Notes under the pieces: model-generated
Seen by the model: the letters and a program-made list of their open reading frames with translations, nothing else
What the model was told of the DNA's origin: nothing
Database searches by the model: none
NCBI GenBank assembly: GCA_965232255.1
Contig: OZ246962.1
Span: 2,790,001 to 2,854,000, forward strand
Origin: Endozoicomonas sp965232255
GTDB taxonomy: Bacteria > Pseudomonadota > Gammaproteobacteria > Pseudomonadales > Endozoicomonadaceae
DNA length: 64,000 nucleotides
Reading direction: 5' to 3'
Part shown: positions 17,628 to 26,419 of the stretch, in pieces
Layout of the letters: each line of letters starts with the position of its first letter
Numbering within the stretch: position 1 is the stretch's first letter
Position numbers and translations under genes: made by a program

Positions 17628-18452
17628 ATGATTCGACCATTTCACAAAAAGACCAAAAGCAGTCTTGCTGAGCGTTTGGGTGATTTGCGCCAATGGCTGG
17701 AGACTGATTCGGGAAAAATATTGATCGGGTGCGAGAAGAGCCTTCTGGAGCAGGAGTTGAATACTATATTCGGTTTCTACGCTGGGCAGTACTCGGCATC
17801 GTGGCAGGCCGACCTCATGAGTGCCAGTCCGGTTCGCAGGCAATTTATCCTGAGTGATGATCGCCTGGACGGTGCGGTGCGACCTCAGATAGTGGCTGAT
17901 CCCCATTACTGGCCCATTTCACCGGGCAGTCTGGACCTGGTGCTGCTGCAACATACCCTGGAAGTGGCAGAGAGCCCGCATCGTCTGCTCAGTGAAGCCG
18001 CCAATACCATCATTCCCGATGGCAAACTGGTGATCATCGGATTTAATCCCTTCGGTCTGATCAATATAGTGCGCCGCTGTGTACCTAGCCAACGTCGTTT
18101 GCTTCGCGAGGTGCATTTCATTTCGCCGACAAGACTTAAAGACTGGCTGGCGTTGCTTAATTTCTCGGTGGAAAAAATGATTTACGGTGGTTATGTGCAT
18201 CCGTTGAAGCGTTTTCTTCCTGGTTTACGCGGTGACCTGATTGAGCAGCGTCTGGAACAGTCTCAGTTACCACTCGGTAGTTTTTATATGATGATTGCCA
18301 CACGTCAGACCATGGGTTTAATACCGCTTAGAAGTCGATGGTCGGATGTACGCAGTCGTTTTGTTGGTCGACCGTTATCGCCACCCAGTGCAGGTCGGTC
18401 AGCTGATCAAGTTCGAAAAGAATTATTCAGGCAACAACAGGAGGTCACTTGA
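17628..18452 (+). CDS. YafS-like SAM-dependent methyltransferase
   Basis: A 274-residue protein of the class I SAM-methyltransferase fold (Methyltransf_11 type). The glycine motif I is degenerate (GKILIGCEKSLL), while the strand after the catalytic core is typical (DGKLVIIGFNPFGL). DLVLLQHTLEVAESPHRLL corresponds to the acidic and adenine-contacting region. Its place between gloB and rnhA is that of E. coli yafS. The target is unknown. The stop overlaps the rnhA start (TTGA), so the two genes are translationally coupled. Confidence 0.8.
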   Translation: MIRPFHKKTKSSLAERLGDLRQWLETDSGKILIGCEKSLLEQELNTIFGFYAGQYSASWQADLMSASPVRRQFILSDDRLDGAVRPQIVADPHYWPISPGSLDLVLLQHTLEVAESPHRLLSEAANTIIPDGKLVIIGFNPFGLINIVRRCVPSQRRLLREVHFISPTRLKDWLALLNFSVEKMIYGGYVHPLKRFLPGLRGDLIEQRLEQSQLPLGSFYMMIATRQTMGLIPLRSRWSDVRSRFVGRPLSPPSAGRSADQVRKELFRQQQEVT

Positions 18453-18889
18453 GTTCAATAGTGGAAATTTTTACCGACGGCGCCTGCAAAGGTAATCCAG
18501 GGCCCGGTGGCTGGGGAGTCCTCCTTCGTTATGGCAAGACCGAAAAAGAACTGTACGGCGGTGAACGTGAGACCACCAATAACCGCATGGAGCTGTTGGC
18601 AGCCATTGAAGGGCTCAAAGCCTTGACGCGGCCCTGCTCGGTTATTCTTACCACGGACTCCCAGTATGTGCGCAAAGGTATCACCGAGTGGCTGCCAGGC
18701 TGGAAGCGTAAAAACTGGAAAACCGCCTCGGGACAGCCGGTAAAAAACCAGGATCTCTGGCAGTTACTGGACGAACAAAACAGTCGCCATACCATTGACT
18801 GGCGCTGGATCAAAGGTCACGCTGGTCACCGCGAAAACGAGATTGCCGATCAGCTGGCATGCCGTGGTGCCGTGGCGTTTCAACGCTAA
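18449..18889 (+). CDS. rnhA: Ribonuclease HI
   Basis: A 146-residue enzyme that cleaves RNA in RNA-DNA hybrids, removing R-loops and primers. The four catalytic carboxylates are visible: Asp in FTDGACKGNPG, Glu in NNRMELLAA, Asp in LTTDSQYV and Asp in HAGHRENEIAD. The start codon is TTG at 18449-18451, chosen because it gives the correct N-terminus and has a strong Shine-Dalgarno site (AGGAGG) a few bases upstream. It overlaps the methyltransferase stop by four bases and precedes dnaQ by 33 bp, the common gammaproteobacterial order. Confidence 0.96.
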   Translation: MSSIVEIFTDGACKGNPGPGGWGVLLRYGKTEKELYGGERETTNNRMELLAAIEGLKALTRPCSVILTTDSQYVRKGITEWLPGWKRKNWKTASGQPVKNQDLWQLLDEQNSRHTIDWRWIKGHAGHRENEIADQLACRGAVAFQR

Positions 18890-18922
18890 CCTGCCTTAAT
18901 AACTCCTTGGGAATCCCAATTC

Positions 18923-19630
18923 ATGCGACAGATCATTCTCGATACAGAGACCACCGGCATTGACCCGAAACAAGGGCATCGAATTGTTGAAATCGGCTGT
19001 GTGGAGATGATTGACCGTAAACTGACCGGCAATCATTTTCATGTTTATATCAATCCGGAGCGAGTGGTTGAGCAGGAGGTAGTCAATGTACACGGACTCA
19101 CTAATGAGTTCCTGGCGGACAAACCAGTATTTCGTGAGGTCGCCGATGACTTTCTGGCGTTTATTCGTGGTGCTGAGCTGATCATTCATAATGCGCCGTT
19201 CGATCTTGGTTTTATCAATCACGAATTTGCCTTGCTGCGTCGTGGCTTTCCGACAGTAGAAGATTGCTGTGGCGTGCTTGATACGCTTGTGCTTGCTCGG
19301 AAGAAGCATCCCGGCCAAAAAAATAATCTGGATGCCTTATGCAAACGCTATTTTATTGATAACTCCTCCCGGACCCTGCACGGGGCTTTGCTGGACTCCG
19401 AGATTCTTGCAGAAGTCTACCTGGCCATGACAGGCGGTCAGACTGCGCTGTTGCTGAGCAGTGGCGAAGATACCGTGGGGGCGCAGGAGGAGGGCAGTAC
19501 GATTCGACGCTTTGGTACTGACAAACCGACGTTGCGGGTTATTACTGCCAACAACACAGAATTGGCAAACCATCAAAACAAGTTGGCGCAGATTGAGAAA
19601 AAATCTGGTAACTGCCTCTGGCTCAACTGA
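18923..19630 (+). CDS. dnaQ: DNA polymerase III epsilon subunit (3'-5' proofreading exonuclease)
   Basis: A 235-residue proofreading subunit of the replicative polymerase. Exonuclease motif I is ILDTETTGIDP (Asp and Glu metal ligands), motif II is IIHNAPFDLGFINHE and motif III is HGALLDSEILAEVY with the general-base His and the Asp. The C-terminal segment after about residue 185 would bind the alpha subunit. E. coli DnaQ is 243 residues, so length is normal. No tRNA gene follows it here, unlike in E. coli. Confidence 0.96.
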   Translation: MRQIILDTETTGIDPKQGHRIVEIGCVEMIDRKLTGNHFHVYINPERVVEQEVVNVHGLTNEFLADKPVFREVADDFLAFIRGAELIIHNAPFDLGFINHEFALLRRGFPTVEDCCGVLDTLVLARKKHPGQKNNLDALCKRYFIDNSSRTLHGALLDSEILAEVYLAMTGGQTALLLSSGEDTVGAQEEGSTIRRFGTDKPTLRVITANNTELANHQNKLAQIEKKSGNCLWLN

Positions 19631-19701
19631 ACAACCCATTTCTCCACAAAGGCTACTGGATCACTGGTGGTGCCTTTTTCTGATACAAAGGGGATGCCTG
19701 C

Positions 19702-20511
19702 TTGGATTATTTAGCTGTTCCAGACATCAGTTATCAGCCGTTGCCAGGCCTACAATCAGCCATGGTCGCACGTCGCTGGGTGGTTATTCATAATGGGCAA
19801 GTGGTGATTAGTAACCAGGGCGATTATCTGTGGCACAGCCTTGAGGCGTTTGTCGATTGTTATGAACAGCCAGCGATTGTCACCGGATATCTTGACGATG
19901 TTCCGGTGGGCATTGTGGAACTGTCCTCGCTCAAGTCCGGTATGATCACGCAAGGTGTACGACCATTGCTGTCTTTATCGGAGACGGTGTTCGCCCACCT
20001 CAGTCACAGCTTGCAGATTTTGACGGCGTGCAAAGAGCAGGCATTTTGCGGTTGTTGTGGACACCGGAAACAGCCGAAAGAGGGGGAGTGGGCGATGGTC
20101 TGTCCGCAGTGCGGCCATCATACTTATCCGCGTATTTCTCCCTGCGTTATTGTGCTGGTCACGCGGGGAGAGGAGATGTTGCTGGTGCGTCACCGTCGTC
20201 ACGGCCCGAATGCAACCATGCACACGCTGGTGGCAGGATTTGTTGAGCCTGGGGAGAGTGCAGAACAGGCCGTACATCGTGAAGTATTGGAAGAAACCGG
20301 ACTTAGTCTGGGCAAACTTAGCTACTGCTTTAGTCAGAGCTGGCCATTTCCTCATTCATTGATGATGGGATTTCATGGGGAGTATAACAGCGGTGAGCTG
20401 ATTTTGGACGAAAAAGAGTTGTGTTTTGGTGGATGGTTTCACCGCAACAATCTGCCTGAATTGCCGCCAGAATTTACCATTGCCAGGAAATTGGTGAATT
20501 TATTTAAATGA
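19702..20511 (+). CDS. nudC: NADH pyrophosphatase / NAD-cap hydrolase NudC
   Basis: A 269-residue Nudix enzyme that splits NAD(H) into NMN(H) and AMP and removes NAD caps from RNA. A four-cysteine zinc site is present (CGCCG at about residue 115, CPQCG at about residue 133). The Nudix box is GFVEPGESAEQAVHREVLEE followed by TGL, and the NudC signature SQSWPFPHSLMMGF comes next. The family usually has SQPWPFP, so one residue differs. The start codon is TTG at 19702, as no in-frame ATG fits. It lies 71 bp after dnaQ. Confidence 0.92.
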   Translation: MDYLAVPDISYQPLPGLQSAMVARRWVVIHNGQVVISNQGDYLWHSLEAFVDCYEQPAIVTGYLDDVPVGIVELSSLKSGMITQGVRPLLSLSETVFAHLSHSLQILTACKEQAFCGCCGHRKQPKEGEWAMVCPQCGHHTYPRISPCVIVLVTRGEEMLLVRHRRHGPNATMHTLVAGFVEPGESAEQAVHREVLEETGLSLGKLSYCFSQSWPFPHSLMMGFHGEYNSGELILDEKELCFGGWFHRNNLPELPPEFTIARKLVNLFK

Positions 20512-20793
20512 TATTATACAATCATATTTTTTTGTTAACTTAATAACCCAAACCAAATTTCTATTGACCATTTTCTATTAGCTAACAGTCATCAGGAAAA
20601 GAGCTGTTATGGCGTGAACTACGTGCCCCTAAAGTACCCGCAGGAGTTTGCACTTTGACTACTTGCGGTTACGGTTGGCTCCACGTCCTATGGCCAACAC
20701 AGGAACTTCGTTGCCAACCAATTCCGTTCCAGAGTCCAGTGTGAATTTGATTGGCTATCTACTTTCTCAGTATTACTGGCTACTGCTATCGTT

Positions 20794-21984
20794 TTACGCT
20801 TTTTTCTTTACCGGCGTTTTGCCTATCTCTACCATTCGGTCTCCCTCACGACGTAAAACAAACCTGAAAAGAGAGTTATGATCGTCACTGTCGCTACTAT
20901 CCTTGTTGCGCTGGAAGAGATCATCACTATCACTGTCACTTACGCTGTCACAGTCGTCGAAATCAATCTCTGCCACAAGCGTGACAATATTGTTGTTATC
21001 CTGGTCAAGACTCCATTCGGAGCAGGCATGATCCTCGTCAGGAATCATCAGGCACGACTCCAATGGTAATAGCCTAAACCCTTGGTCAGGCTGAGAGAAA
21101 TCATAGAAACGATACTCGTCAGGAGATCCTCCCCAGACCAATCCGCCCACCAGTAACGTTTGGCCATCCGGGCTTGCCTCGACCGACATCCAGATCAGCT
21201 CGCTGGGACAGTACTGGTCGGCATGTTGTTCATAGGTTTTTTCGGTAGTCAGATTGACCAGAAGCGGAGACATATACGAGTGACCGGATACCACCCACTC
21301 ATCACCATTGCATTTGAAGTACTGGCAGAACGGCTGGGGGTAATTCCTGTTTATGTCCATCAAGACCTTACCATCACTGCAACGGATTAATTTGTTGTTA
21401 CTGTACCCAAAATAATGCTCGTCTTTATCACTGTAACAACGATAGGAAAACTGATATTTTCCATCATGACTTGTCTTTTCGCCTTCAGCACTGAGTTTGT
21501 ACTTGCCGGCATGTATGCGGTCTTCCAGGGATGCCTTACGGGTCTTGTTCGAGAGAGCCCAGCCTGGGTTATTCCAACAGGCATTGGTATGAACGCCCAA
21601 CTTACACATCTTGTGATCAGGCTTGGCAGGCTCGGACTCAAGGCCTGAAACTGCTACTGCTTGAGTTTCGTTTTTAACTGACCGCGTGTTCACAATGGCT
21701 GATTCAGCGTTGGCTTTTGTTGCCGTATTCTTGCGGGCACTGATTGCAGATGATGTGTTTGATGATGCTTCAGCCCGAACCTGATAACATGCAAGCGACT
21801 TGTCCGCATAATCTTCTGTACAATCTTGCTGCTCTAATAATCTTTCAGAACCACTCCCACTGAGTTTGAATCTTGTACAACATCGCCCCATGTCTATCGT
21901 GCCAGATGCTGAATCATCGGCAACGGTCATTCCCATTTTTTGGCCAGTACCACCAGAAAAAGTAGTGCTTAGCGGAGTTGACAT
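20794..21984 (-). CDS. Beta-propeller-like hypothetical protein
   Basis: The predicted protein of about 396 residues has no signal peptide and is not assigned to a family. The first 130 residues are low-complexity, rich in Ser, Ala and Thr. From about residue 150, repeating blade-like strands occur: GKYQFSYRCYSDKDEHYFGY, GDEWVVSGHSYMSP, ASPDGQTLLVGGLVWG and YRFYDFSQP. These resemble WD40/beta-propeller repeats. A cluster of Asp and Ser (DCDSVSDSDSDD) near residue 355 precedes a basic end (KTPVKKKA). The start used here has a GAGAAAGAG ribosome-binding-like site; another ATG lies five codons upstream (21999). Confidence 0.6.
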   Translation of the reverse strand: MSTPLSTTFSGGTGQKMGMTVADDSASGTIDMGRCCTRFKLSGSGSERLLEQQDCTEDYADKSLACYQVRAEASSNTSSAISARKNTATKANAESAIVNTRSVKNETQAVAVSGLESEPAKPDHKMCKLGVHTNACWNNPGWALSNKTRKASLEDRIHAGKYKLSAEGEKTSHDGKYQFSYRCYSDKDEHYFGYSNNKLIRCSDGKVLMDINRNYPQPFCQYFKCNGDEWVVSGHSYMSPLLVNLTTEKTYEQHADQYCPSELIWMSVEASPDGQTLLVGGLVWGGSPDEYRFYDFSQPDQGFRLLPLESCLMIPDEDHACSEWSLDQDNNNIVTLVAEIDFDDCDSVSDSDSDDLFQRNKDSSDSDDHNSLFRFVLRREGDRMVEIGKTPVKKKA

Positions 21985-22270
21985 GACTCTTTCTCTCATT
22001 GAACGTTATGGGACGCCAAAAGAGTTGGCAATATGTTAATCAGCACTGCTTTGACCGAATCCACAAATGCAAACTTCAGAACGGATACCATAAATGGACG
22101 GCTGGCGCCTGAATTCAAACAACAGTCAAATAACATCTCAACTCTTGAATGCTTTCCTTATGGACATCCCAGAATAAAAAAAGTTTCTGTAAACTGACAC
22201 TTCAGACAGTTGTAGGACAGAGATCAAGTTATTCACAAGGGAGCATGAATGCGTCCAGGCTTTGTTCAAC

Positions 22271-23845
22271 CTACGATTTTGGTTCAATAAAAATATCTAT
22301 CCGATAGCGAATGGTGTCAGCCAGAAGATACTGGGACCAGCTGTCAGATTCTGAATCAATGTAATCCAGAACAGGCTTCTGTACTTTTTGTGCTGTAGCG
22401 GTGCCAAAGCGTTGTAAAACCGGGGAAATCAGATAAGTTGTAGCGCCAATAACTATCGCCTCGTAGGCACTGTTTATCAGGGGTAGGGCAGCGTGCGTAC
22501 TGGCCAGATAGGTCGCGGCAAGTTTGGCGGTTCCATAGGCCAGGGCAGGGACAGCGGCACCGAGCAGCAGCCTTTGCCAATCCGAATAATTTGGTAATGC
22601 CACAACCCGACTCATTGAAACACCGATGGCTTCAACCCGCTTGGTAAGTGCAAACAGATGATGAAATTTTTCTCGTCCTTCAGCGCCTTGGTGGGCAAAC
22701 AGCTGTCCGATAATTTCAATAACCCCTTCACCGGAAGCCAGCGGCAACGAGTAACGCTCATCGACATTGTGGTATCTGAGCTGGCCCTTGAAGAACTCTT
22801 CATAGCCACTTTGCAGAGAGTACTGGGCCGCTTTGATTATGGATCGATCCAGATCTTTTTGCAGCAACGCATTGTCTATAGCGTTGGAAAAACCAATGGT
22901 CTGTTTCAACAATTTGAAAAAGTCTCCGGCCTCCAGGGCAAATGTGTTAAAACCATAACCCACCATGATTTTCGCCAGGCCATTGATGGATTCCCTGTTC
23001 ATGTTTTTCAGATAGTGCCACTCACTAGTCAACTCATTGTTCTGCAAACCAACCAAAGTTGCAGCCACGGTTTTGGCCATGCAATCCATCAGCCGTTTAA
23101 AGGGAGCGCTGGACATAAAGGCGCGAAAAGCCTCTGTTTTAGAGCGGATTGGTCCAGTGGCTTCGCCGTAATTTGCTGCTTCAAATAATACAAAGCCCTC
23201 AATAAAATCAGCGGAGCACTGGGTCATCAGCGAGCGTTGCTGGCCAGAAGTGCGGTTAAGGATTATTTCGCGGATGGACTTAATGACATTGCCCTGAAAC
23301 ACCTTGACGTTCCAACGCATCAGGGCATCGTAGAAGATGGTGGGAGACGGTCCCCAAGTAACATCGTTCATCAGGATAATGGGCAGCAGTTGGGGAAAAA
23401 AGGCTGCCAGTGCCGCGAGTTTCGACAGGTCATGCTCGCGGGTCATGCTTATGGTCAGCGGCTGTCCGGCGAACTGTTCACCAAGTTGCAGATAAATCAG
23501 TGGATCATTGTTGATTGGCTGACCATTTTGCCCTGATGTTGCCCGATTGTGCCACAACAGCTGCTGCTCGCCATTTTCAAAAGTTACGTCGTCATTGTTG
23601 AGGATAATGGTAACAGGTATTTTCCCTTGCAGATCATCGGTCAGTGACTGGGCATCCACCGCGATGACGGGTTCTTCGCCCGAAGCGGTTACCCTGATTT
23701 CTGAGTCTTTTGTCAGTAGGTAGGGCTTATCTGGCGATTGCGCACGGATCACAGGAGCAAAGAAAAAGAACAAAGACACTGCGCAGCAAACAGTGCGAAG
23801 CATTATTATTGGCATACCCACCATCCTGAATAGGTGGTACTCCAT
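22271..23845 (-). CDS. Secreted hypothetical protein
   Basis: A protein of about 520 residues with an N-terminal signal peptide (MLRTVCCAVSLFFFFAPVIRA, cleavage before QSPDK). No known domain was recognised. Mixed alpha/beta composition follows, with a hydrophobic helix region near residues 430-490 (ALAYGTAKLAATYLASTHA). The true start is uncertain because in-frame ATGs occur at residues 1, 8, 11 and 15; those just before MLRTVCC give the best signal sequence. It seems lineage-specific. Confidence 0.6.
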   Translation of the reverse strand: MEYHLFRMVGMPIIMLRTVCCAVSLFFFFAPVIRAQSPDKPYLLTKDSEIRVTASGEEPVIAVDAQSLTDDLQGKIPVTIILNNDDVTFENGEQQLLWHNRATSGQNGQPINNDPLIYLQLGEQFAGQPLTISMTREHDLSKLAALAAFFPQLLPIILMNDVTWGPSPTIFYDALMRWNVKVFQGNVIKSIREIILNRTSGQQRSLMTQCSADFIEGFVLFEAANYGEATGPIRSKTEAFRAFMSSAPFKRLMDCMAKTVAATLVGLQNNELTSEWHYLKNMNRESINGLAKIMVGYGFNTFALEAGDFFKLLKQTIGFSNAIDNALLQKDLDRSIIKAAQYSLQSGYEEFFKGQLRYHNVDERYSLPLASGEGVIEIIGQLFAHQGAEGREKFHHLFALTKRVEAIGVSMSRVVALPNYSDWQRLLLGAAVPALAYGTAKLAATYLASTHAALPLINSAYEAIVIGATTYLISPVLQRFGTATAQKVQKPVLDYIDSESDSWSQYLLADTIRYRIDIFIEPKS

Positions 23846-23880
23846 TACCGTTTATTTTATTAACTATTTTATTAAGTTAA

Positions 23881-23938
23881 GCGCTCGTCAGCTTAACCGT
23901 TTATTAGCTTGGCCGTTTATTAGCTTATTGACGGGCGC
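23881..23938. repeat. Inverted repeat enclosing two 16-bp-spaced direct repeats
   Basis: A 10-bp imperfect inverted repeat (GCGCTCGTCA at 23881-23890, TGACGGGCGC at 23929-23938) encloses two direct copies of CCGTTTATTAGCTT at 23897 and 23913. The period is 16 bp. It lies between the antiporter gene and the secreted-protein gene, and may be a terminator-type structure or a small repeat element. Confidence 0.45.
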
Positions 23939-23992
23939 AGGGTCGTCATGAGATCCGGCTTTTTCAGTGCCATCGTTTTGTTAGTTCCCGGA

Positions 23993-25960
23993 TCAGTGAA
24001 AAAGTTTCTCAATATGAGAAATATCGCTGTTGTTACCCGTTAAGATGACAATATCATCTATTTCCAGCGTCATTTCCGGAAAGGGCTGTAAAATCATATT
24101 ATCCCGACGCACCTCCACAATAGATACGTCAGTACCTTTAAAATCCAGAGAACCAATGGCTTGTCGGTAAGCGGCGCTGTTTTTGCTCAACGTTACCGCA
24201 TGACGGTAGGTATTTTGGGCATTTTCCAGTAAATAATCGCTGAGACCAGGGTAAAAACCGTTGAGAATCTCATACCCCTGAGCCCTCGCCTCATTAACCC
24301 TTTTGTGCACATGGGCCGGATTCATTCCCAGCATCAGCAGGGCGTGCTTGACAATAACCAGCCCCGATTCCAGTGCTTCAGGAATAACCACAGTGGCCCC
24401 GGCCTGTTTCAGCTCATCAGAACGGTTGTCAAACCGTGTGCGAACCAATACCGGCACATCGGGAGAGTGTTCGCGGATAACCTTCAAAATGGTCAGGGCA
24501 TTTTCCGGGCGATCAATACAAATAACCACCTGACTAGCTCGTTCCAGACCACCGGCCACCAGCAGCTCCAGCTTACGACAGTCACCAAAAAACACCGGAT
24601 CACCGGCCAGGCCTGCTTCGCGCACATGAATCGGATCATCATCAATGGCAACAAAGGTCTTATTTTCTTGAGTCAGGAAGCGGGCAATCGTCTGGCCGAC
24701 TCGCCCATAGCCACAAATCAGGGTGTGGCTATGAATATGGGCTGTCTGCTTGCGTACCTCCTCTTCTTTTACTCGATCAATACTCTGTTCCGACTTGTCA
24801 AACTTGACCATATTGACGATGCCATTGCTGTTGCGAATCAGTAGGGGAGCAATAATCATGGTCAGGATGGTCACTGCCAATACTACGGAGGTAAGATCAC
24901 CGCCACTCTCGCCATATTGGGAGGCCAGGGCAATCAGGGCAAAACAGAACTCGCCCCCCTGGGCCAACGCAAGGCTGGTACGCAGGGAGATATTTTTACT
25001 TTCGCCAAACATCCTGGCTAGCAAATAGATGACCAGGAATTTGAAGATGATCAGTGCAAGCGTGCCAAGCAGAATCTCCTGCCAGAAGGCCAGCAGGACA
25101 TTAACATCCAGCATCAGACCCACAGAGACAAAAAACAGACCCAACAAGACATCGCGAAACGGTCGGATATCGGCTTCTACCTGATGCTTGTAGTGGCTTT
25201 CGCCCATCATCATGCCAGCTACGAAGCCACCGAGCGCCATGGACAAATCCAGAGCATGGGAGAGCCACGCCGCCATTAACGCAATAACCAGCGCCATCAA
25301 TACAAACAGTTCTTCTGAGCGAGCTTTAGCCACCTCATGGAACAGCAATGGCAATATCCACTTGCCAATGGCCAGCATAAACACCACAAACACCACACCT
25401 TCAGCCAGGGTATAACCAAGGGATGAGGCTACCGAGCCGGAACCGCCACCGATCATGGCGGGAATCATAATCAGGAAGATGACGGCAGCAATATCCTGGA
25501 ACAAAAGTACACTGATGGCCAACTGCCCCTGGCGCGAGCGTATCTCGTTACTTTGAGTCAGCTCTTTGGAGACAATAGCCGTGGAGGAGAGCGCCAGGGC
25601 CGAGGCGCAGATCAGTGACGTTTGTATGGCGAAGCCAAATGCCACCAGCACCGCAAAAATACCAGCCCCGGTGAACAGCACTTGCAGGCCGCCCAGACCA
25701 AAAACCTCCTTTTTCATCGCCATAATGGTCTTTAACGAGAACTCCAGCCCCAAGGTAAAGAGCAGGAACACCACGCCAATCTCGGCCAACAAAGCGATGT
25801 CGAAATCCGGTTGAATCAGTCCGGAAGTGGTAGGGCCAACGACAATACCAACAAACAGGTAGCCCAGACTCTCTGGCAGTTGGAAGCGCTTGAAAAAAGC
25901 AATAGTGATGGCCGACAGAGCCAGGATCAGCACAAGCTGATTAAAAAATGTAAAGTCCAT
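23993..25960 (-). CDS. CPA2-family monovalent cation:proton antiporter with RCK (TrkA) domains
   Basis: A 655-residue KefB/KefC-type transporter. Residues 1-385 form the Na/H exchanger domain with about 12 membrane segments (ESLGYLFVGIVVGPTT, LLFTLGLEFS, ALALSSTAIVSKEL). Residues about 410-530 form a Rossmann-type TrkA-N domain (LICGYGRVGQTIARFLTQE, then AIDDDP and FFGDCRK), which binds a nucleotide that regulates transport. Residues 570-655 form a TrkA-C domain. It probably exports K+ or Na+ in exchange for protons under stress. No KefF/KefG-type ancillary gene is next to it, so it may not be glutathione-gated. Confidence 0.9.
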   Translation of the reverse strand: MDFTFFNQLVLILALSAITIAFFKRFQLPESLGYLFVGIVVGPTTSGLIQPDFDIALLAEIGVVFLLFTLGLEFSLKTIMAMKKEVFGLGGLQVLFTGAGIFAVLVAFGFAIQTSLICASALALSSTAIVSKELTQSNEIRSRQGQLAISVLLFQDIAAVIFLIMIPAMIGGGSGSVASSLGYTLAEGVVFVVFMLAIGKWILPLLFHEVAKARSEELFVLMALVIALMAAWLSHALDLSMALGGFVAGMMMGESHYKHQVEADIRPFRDVLLGLFFVSVGLMLDVNVLLAFWQEILLGTLALIIFKFLVIYLLARMFGESKNISLRTSLALAQGGEFCFALIALASQYGESGGDLTSVVLAVTILTMIIAPLLIRNSNGIVNMVKFDKSEQSIDRVKEEEVRKQTAHIHSHTLICGYGRVGQTIARFLTQENKTFVAIDDDPIHVREAGLAGDPVFFGDCRKLELLVAGGLERASQVVICIDRPENALTILKVIREHSPDVPVLVRTRFDNRSDELKQAGATVVIPEALESGLVIVKHALLMLGMNPAHVHKRVNEARAQGYEILNGFYPGLSDYLLENAQNTYRHAVTLSKNSAAYRQAIGSLDFKGTDVSIVEVRRDNMILQPFPEMTLEIDDIVILTGNNSDISHIEKLFH

Positions 25961-26419
25961 TGTACCGCCAGCCGTATCTTATTGATGTGCGATGAAAAAT
26001 GAGCAATCTGAAAATAGTCCGATTGTTACTGCATGACCTCTGCTGATTTTATAGTTTTGTGTCATTGACCCAGTCATCTGGTGATCACGGCATTAATGAA
26101 TCCATTATTGCCCGGAGCACCTGTTACCTCGATCACTTGTTGCCTCGATCATCCGTTACCTGGATTACCTATTACTTAGACCACTGTTGCGACAGATAGT
26201 TTTCGATTCAGGTTGTACTCATATACTACGTTTGCCAGCTGCCTTTGTGAACAAGCAATCAGGCTGCGAAAAGTACCGCTGTGCGACAAGCTCTGACGAT
26301 GAACCGCGGAAAAAGCAGGTTGTTTGGTACATCACCAACTATCACTTTACTTGTGTTTAAAAACTGTTCGTTTCGGGCTAGCATAGAGCGATTAATCGCC
26401 GTTAATTGGCAGGGATAGC
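25961..26419. promoter_or_regulatory. Non-coding region upstream of fieF
   Basis: This 459-bp gap between divergent genes must contain both promoters. No coding frame is convincing. It holds a four-copy degenerate 16-bp tandem repeat (26123-26186) and an AT-rich segment near 26345-26400 just before the fieF start. Confidence 0.5.
26123..26186. repeat. Degenerate 16-bp tandem repeat, four copies
   Basis: Four consecutive 16-bp units share the pattern GTTACCTCGATCACTT: the second begins GTTGCCTCGATC, the third GTTACCTGGATT and the fourth ATTACTTAGACC. The degeneracy suggests an old tandem expansion. The same 16-bp period appears in the repeat near 23900. No function is evident. Confidence 0.6.

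Noticed and set aside
18890..18922. tRNA gene next to dnaQ, as in E. coli
   Set aside because: The gap is only 33 bp, and no cloverleaf was seen there or between dnaQ and nudC.
26123..26186. CRISPR array
   Set aside because: The 16-bp units are contiguous and degenerate, with no spacers and no cas genes.
26392..26405. Pair of TTAA sites 10 bp apart before fieF, similar to the phage clusters
   Set aside because: Only two sites and no GTTAAAC flanks; it lies outside the prophage and may be chance. It is kept as a caution against over-reading weak clusters.
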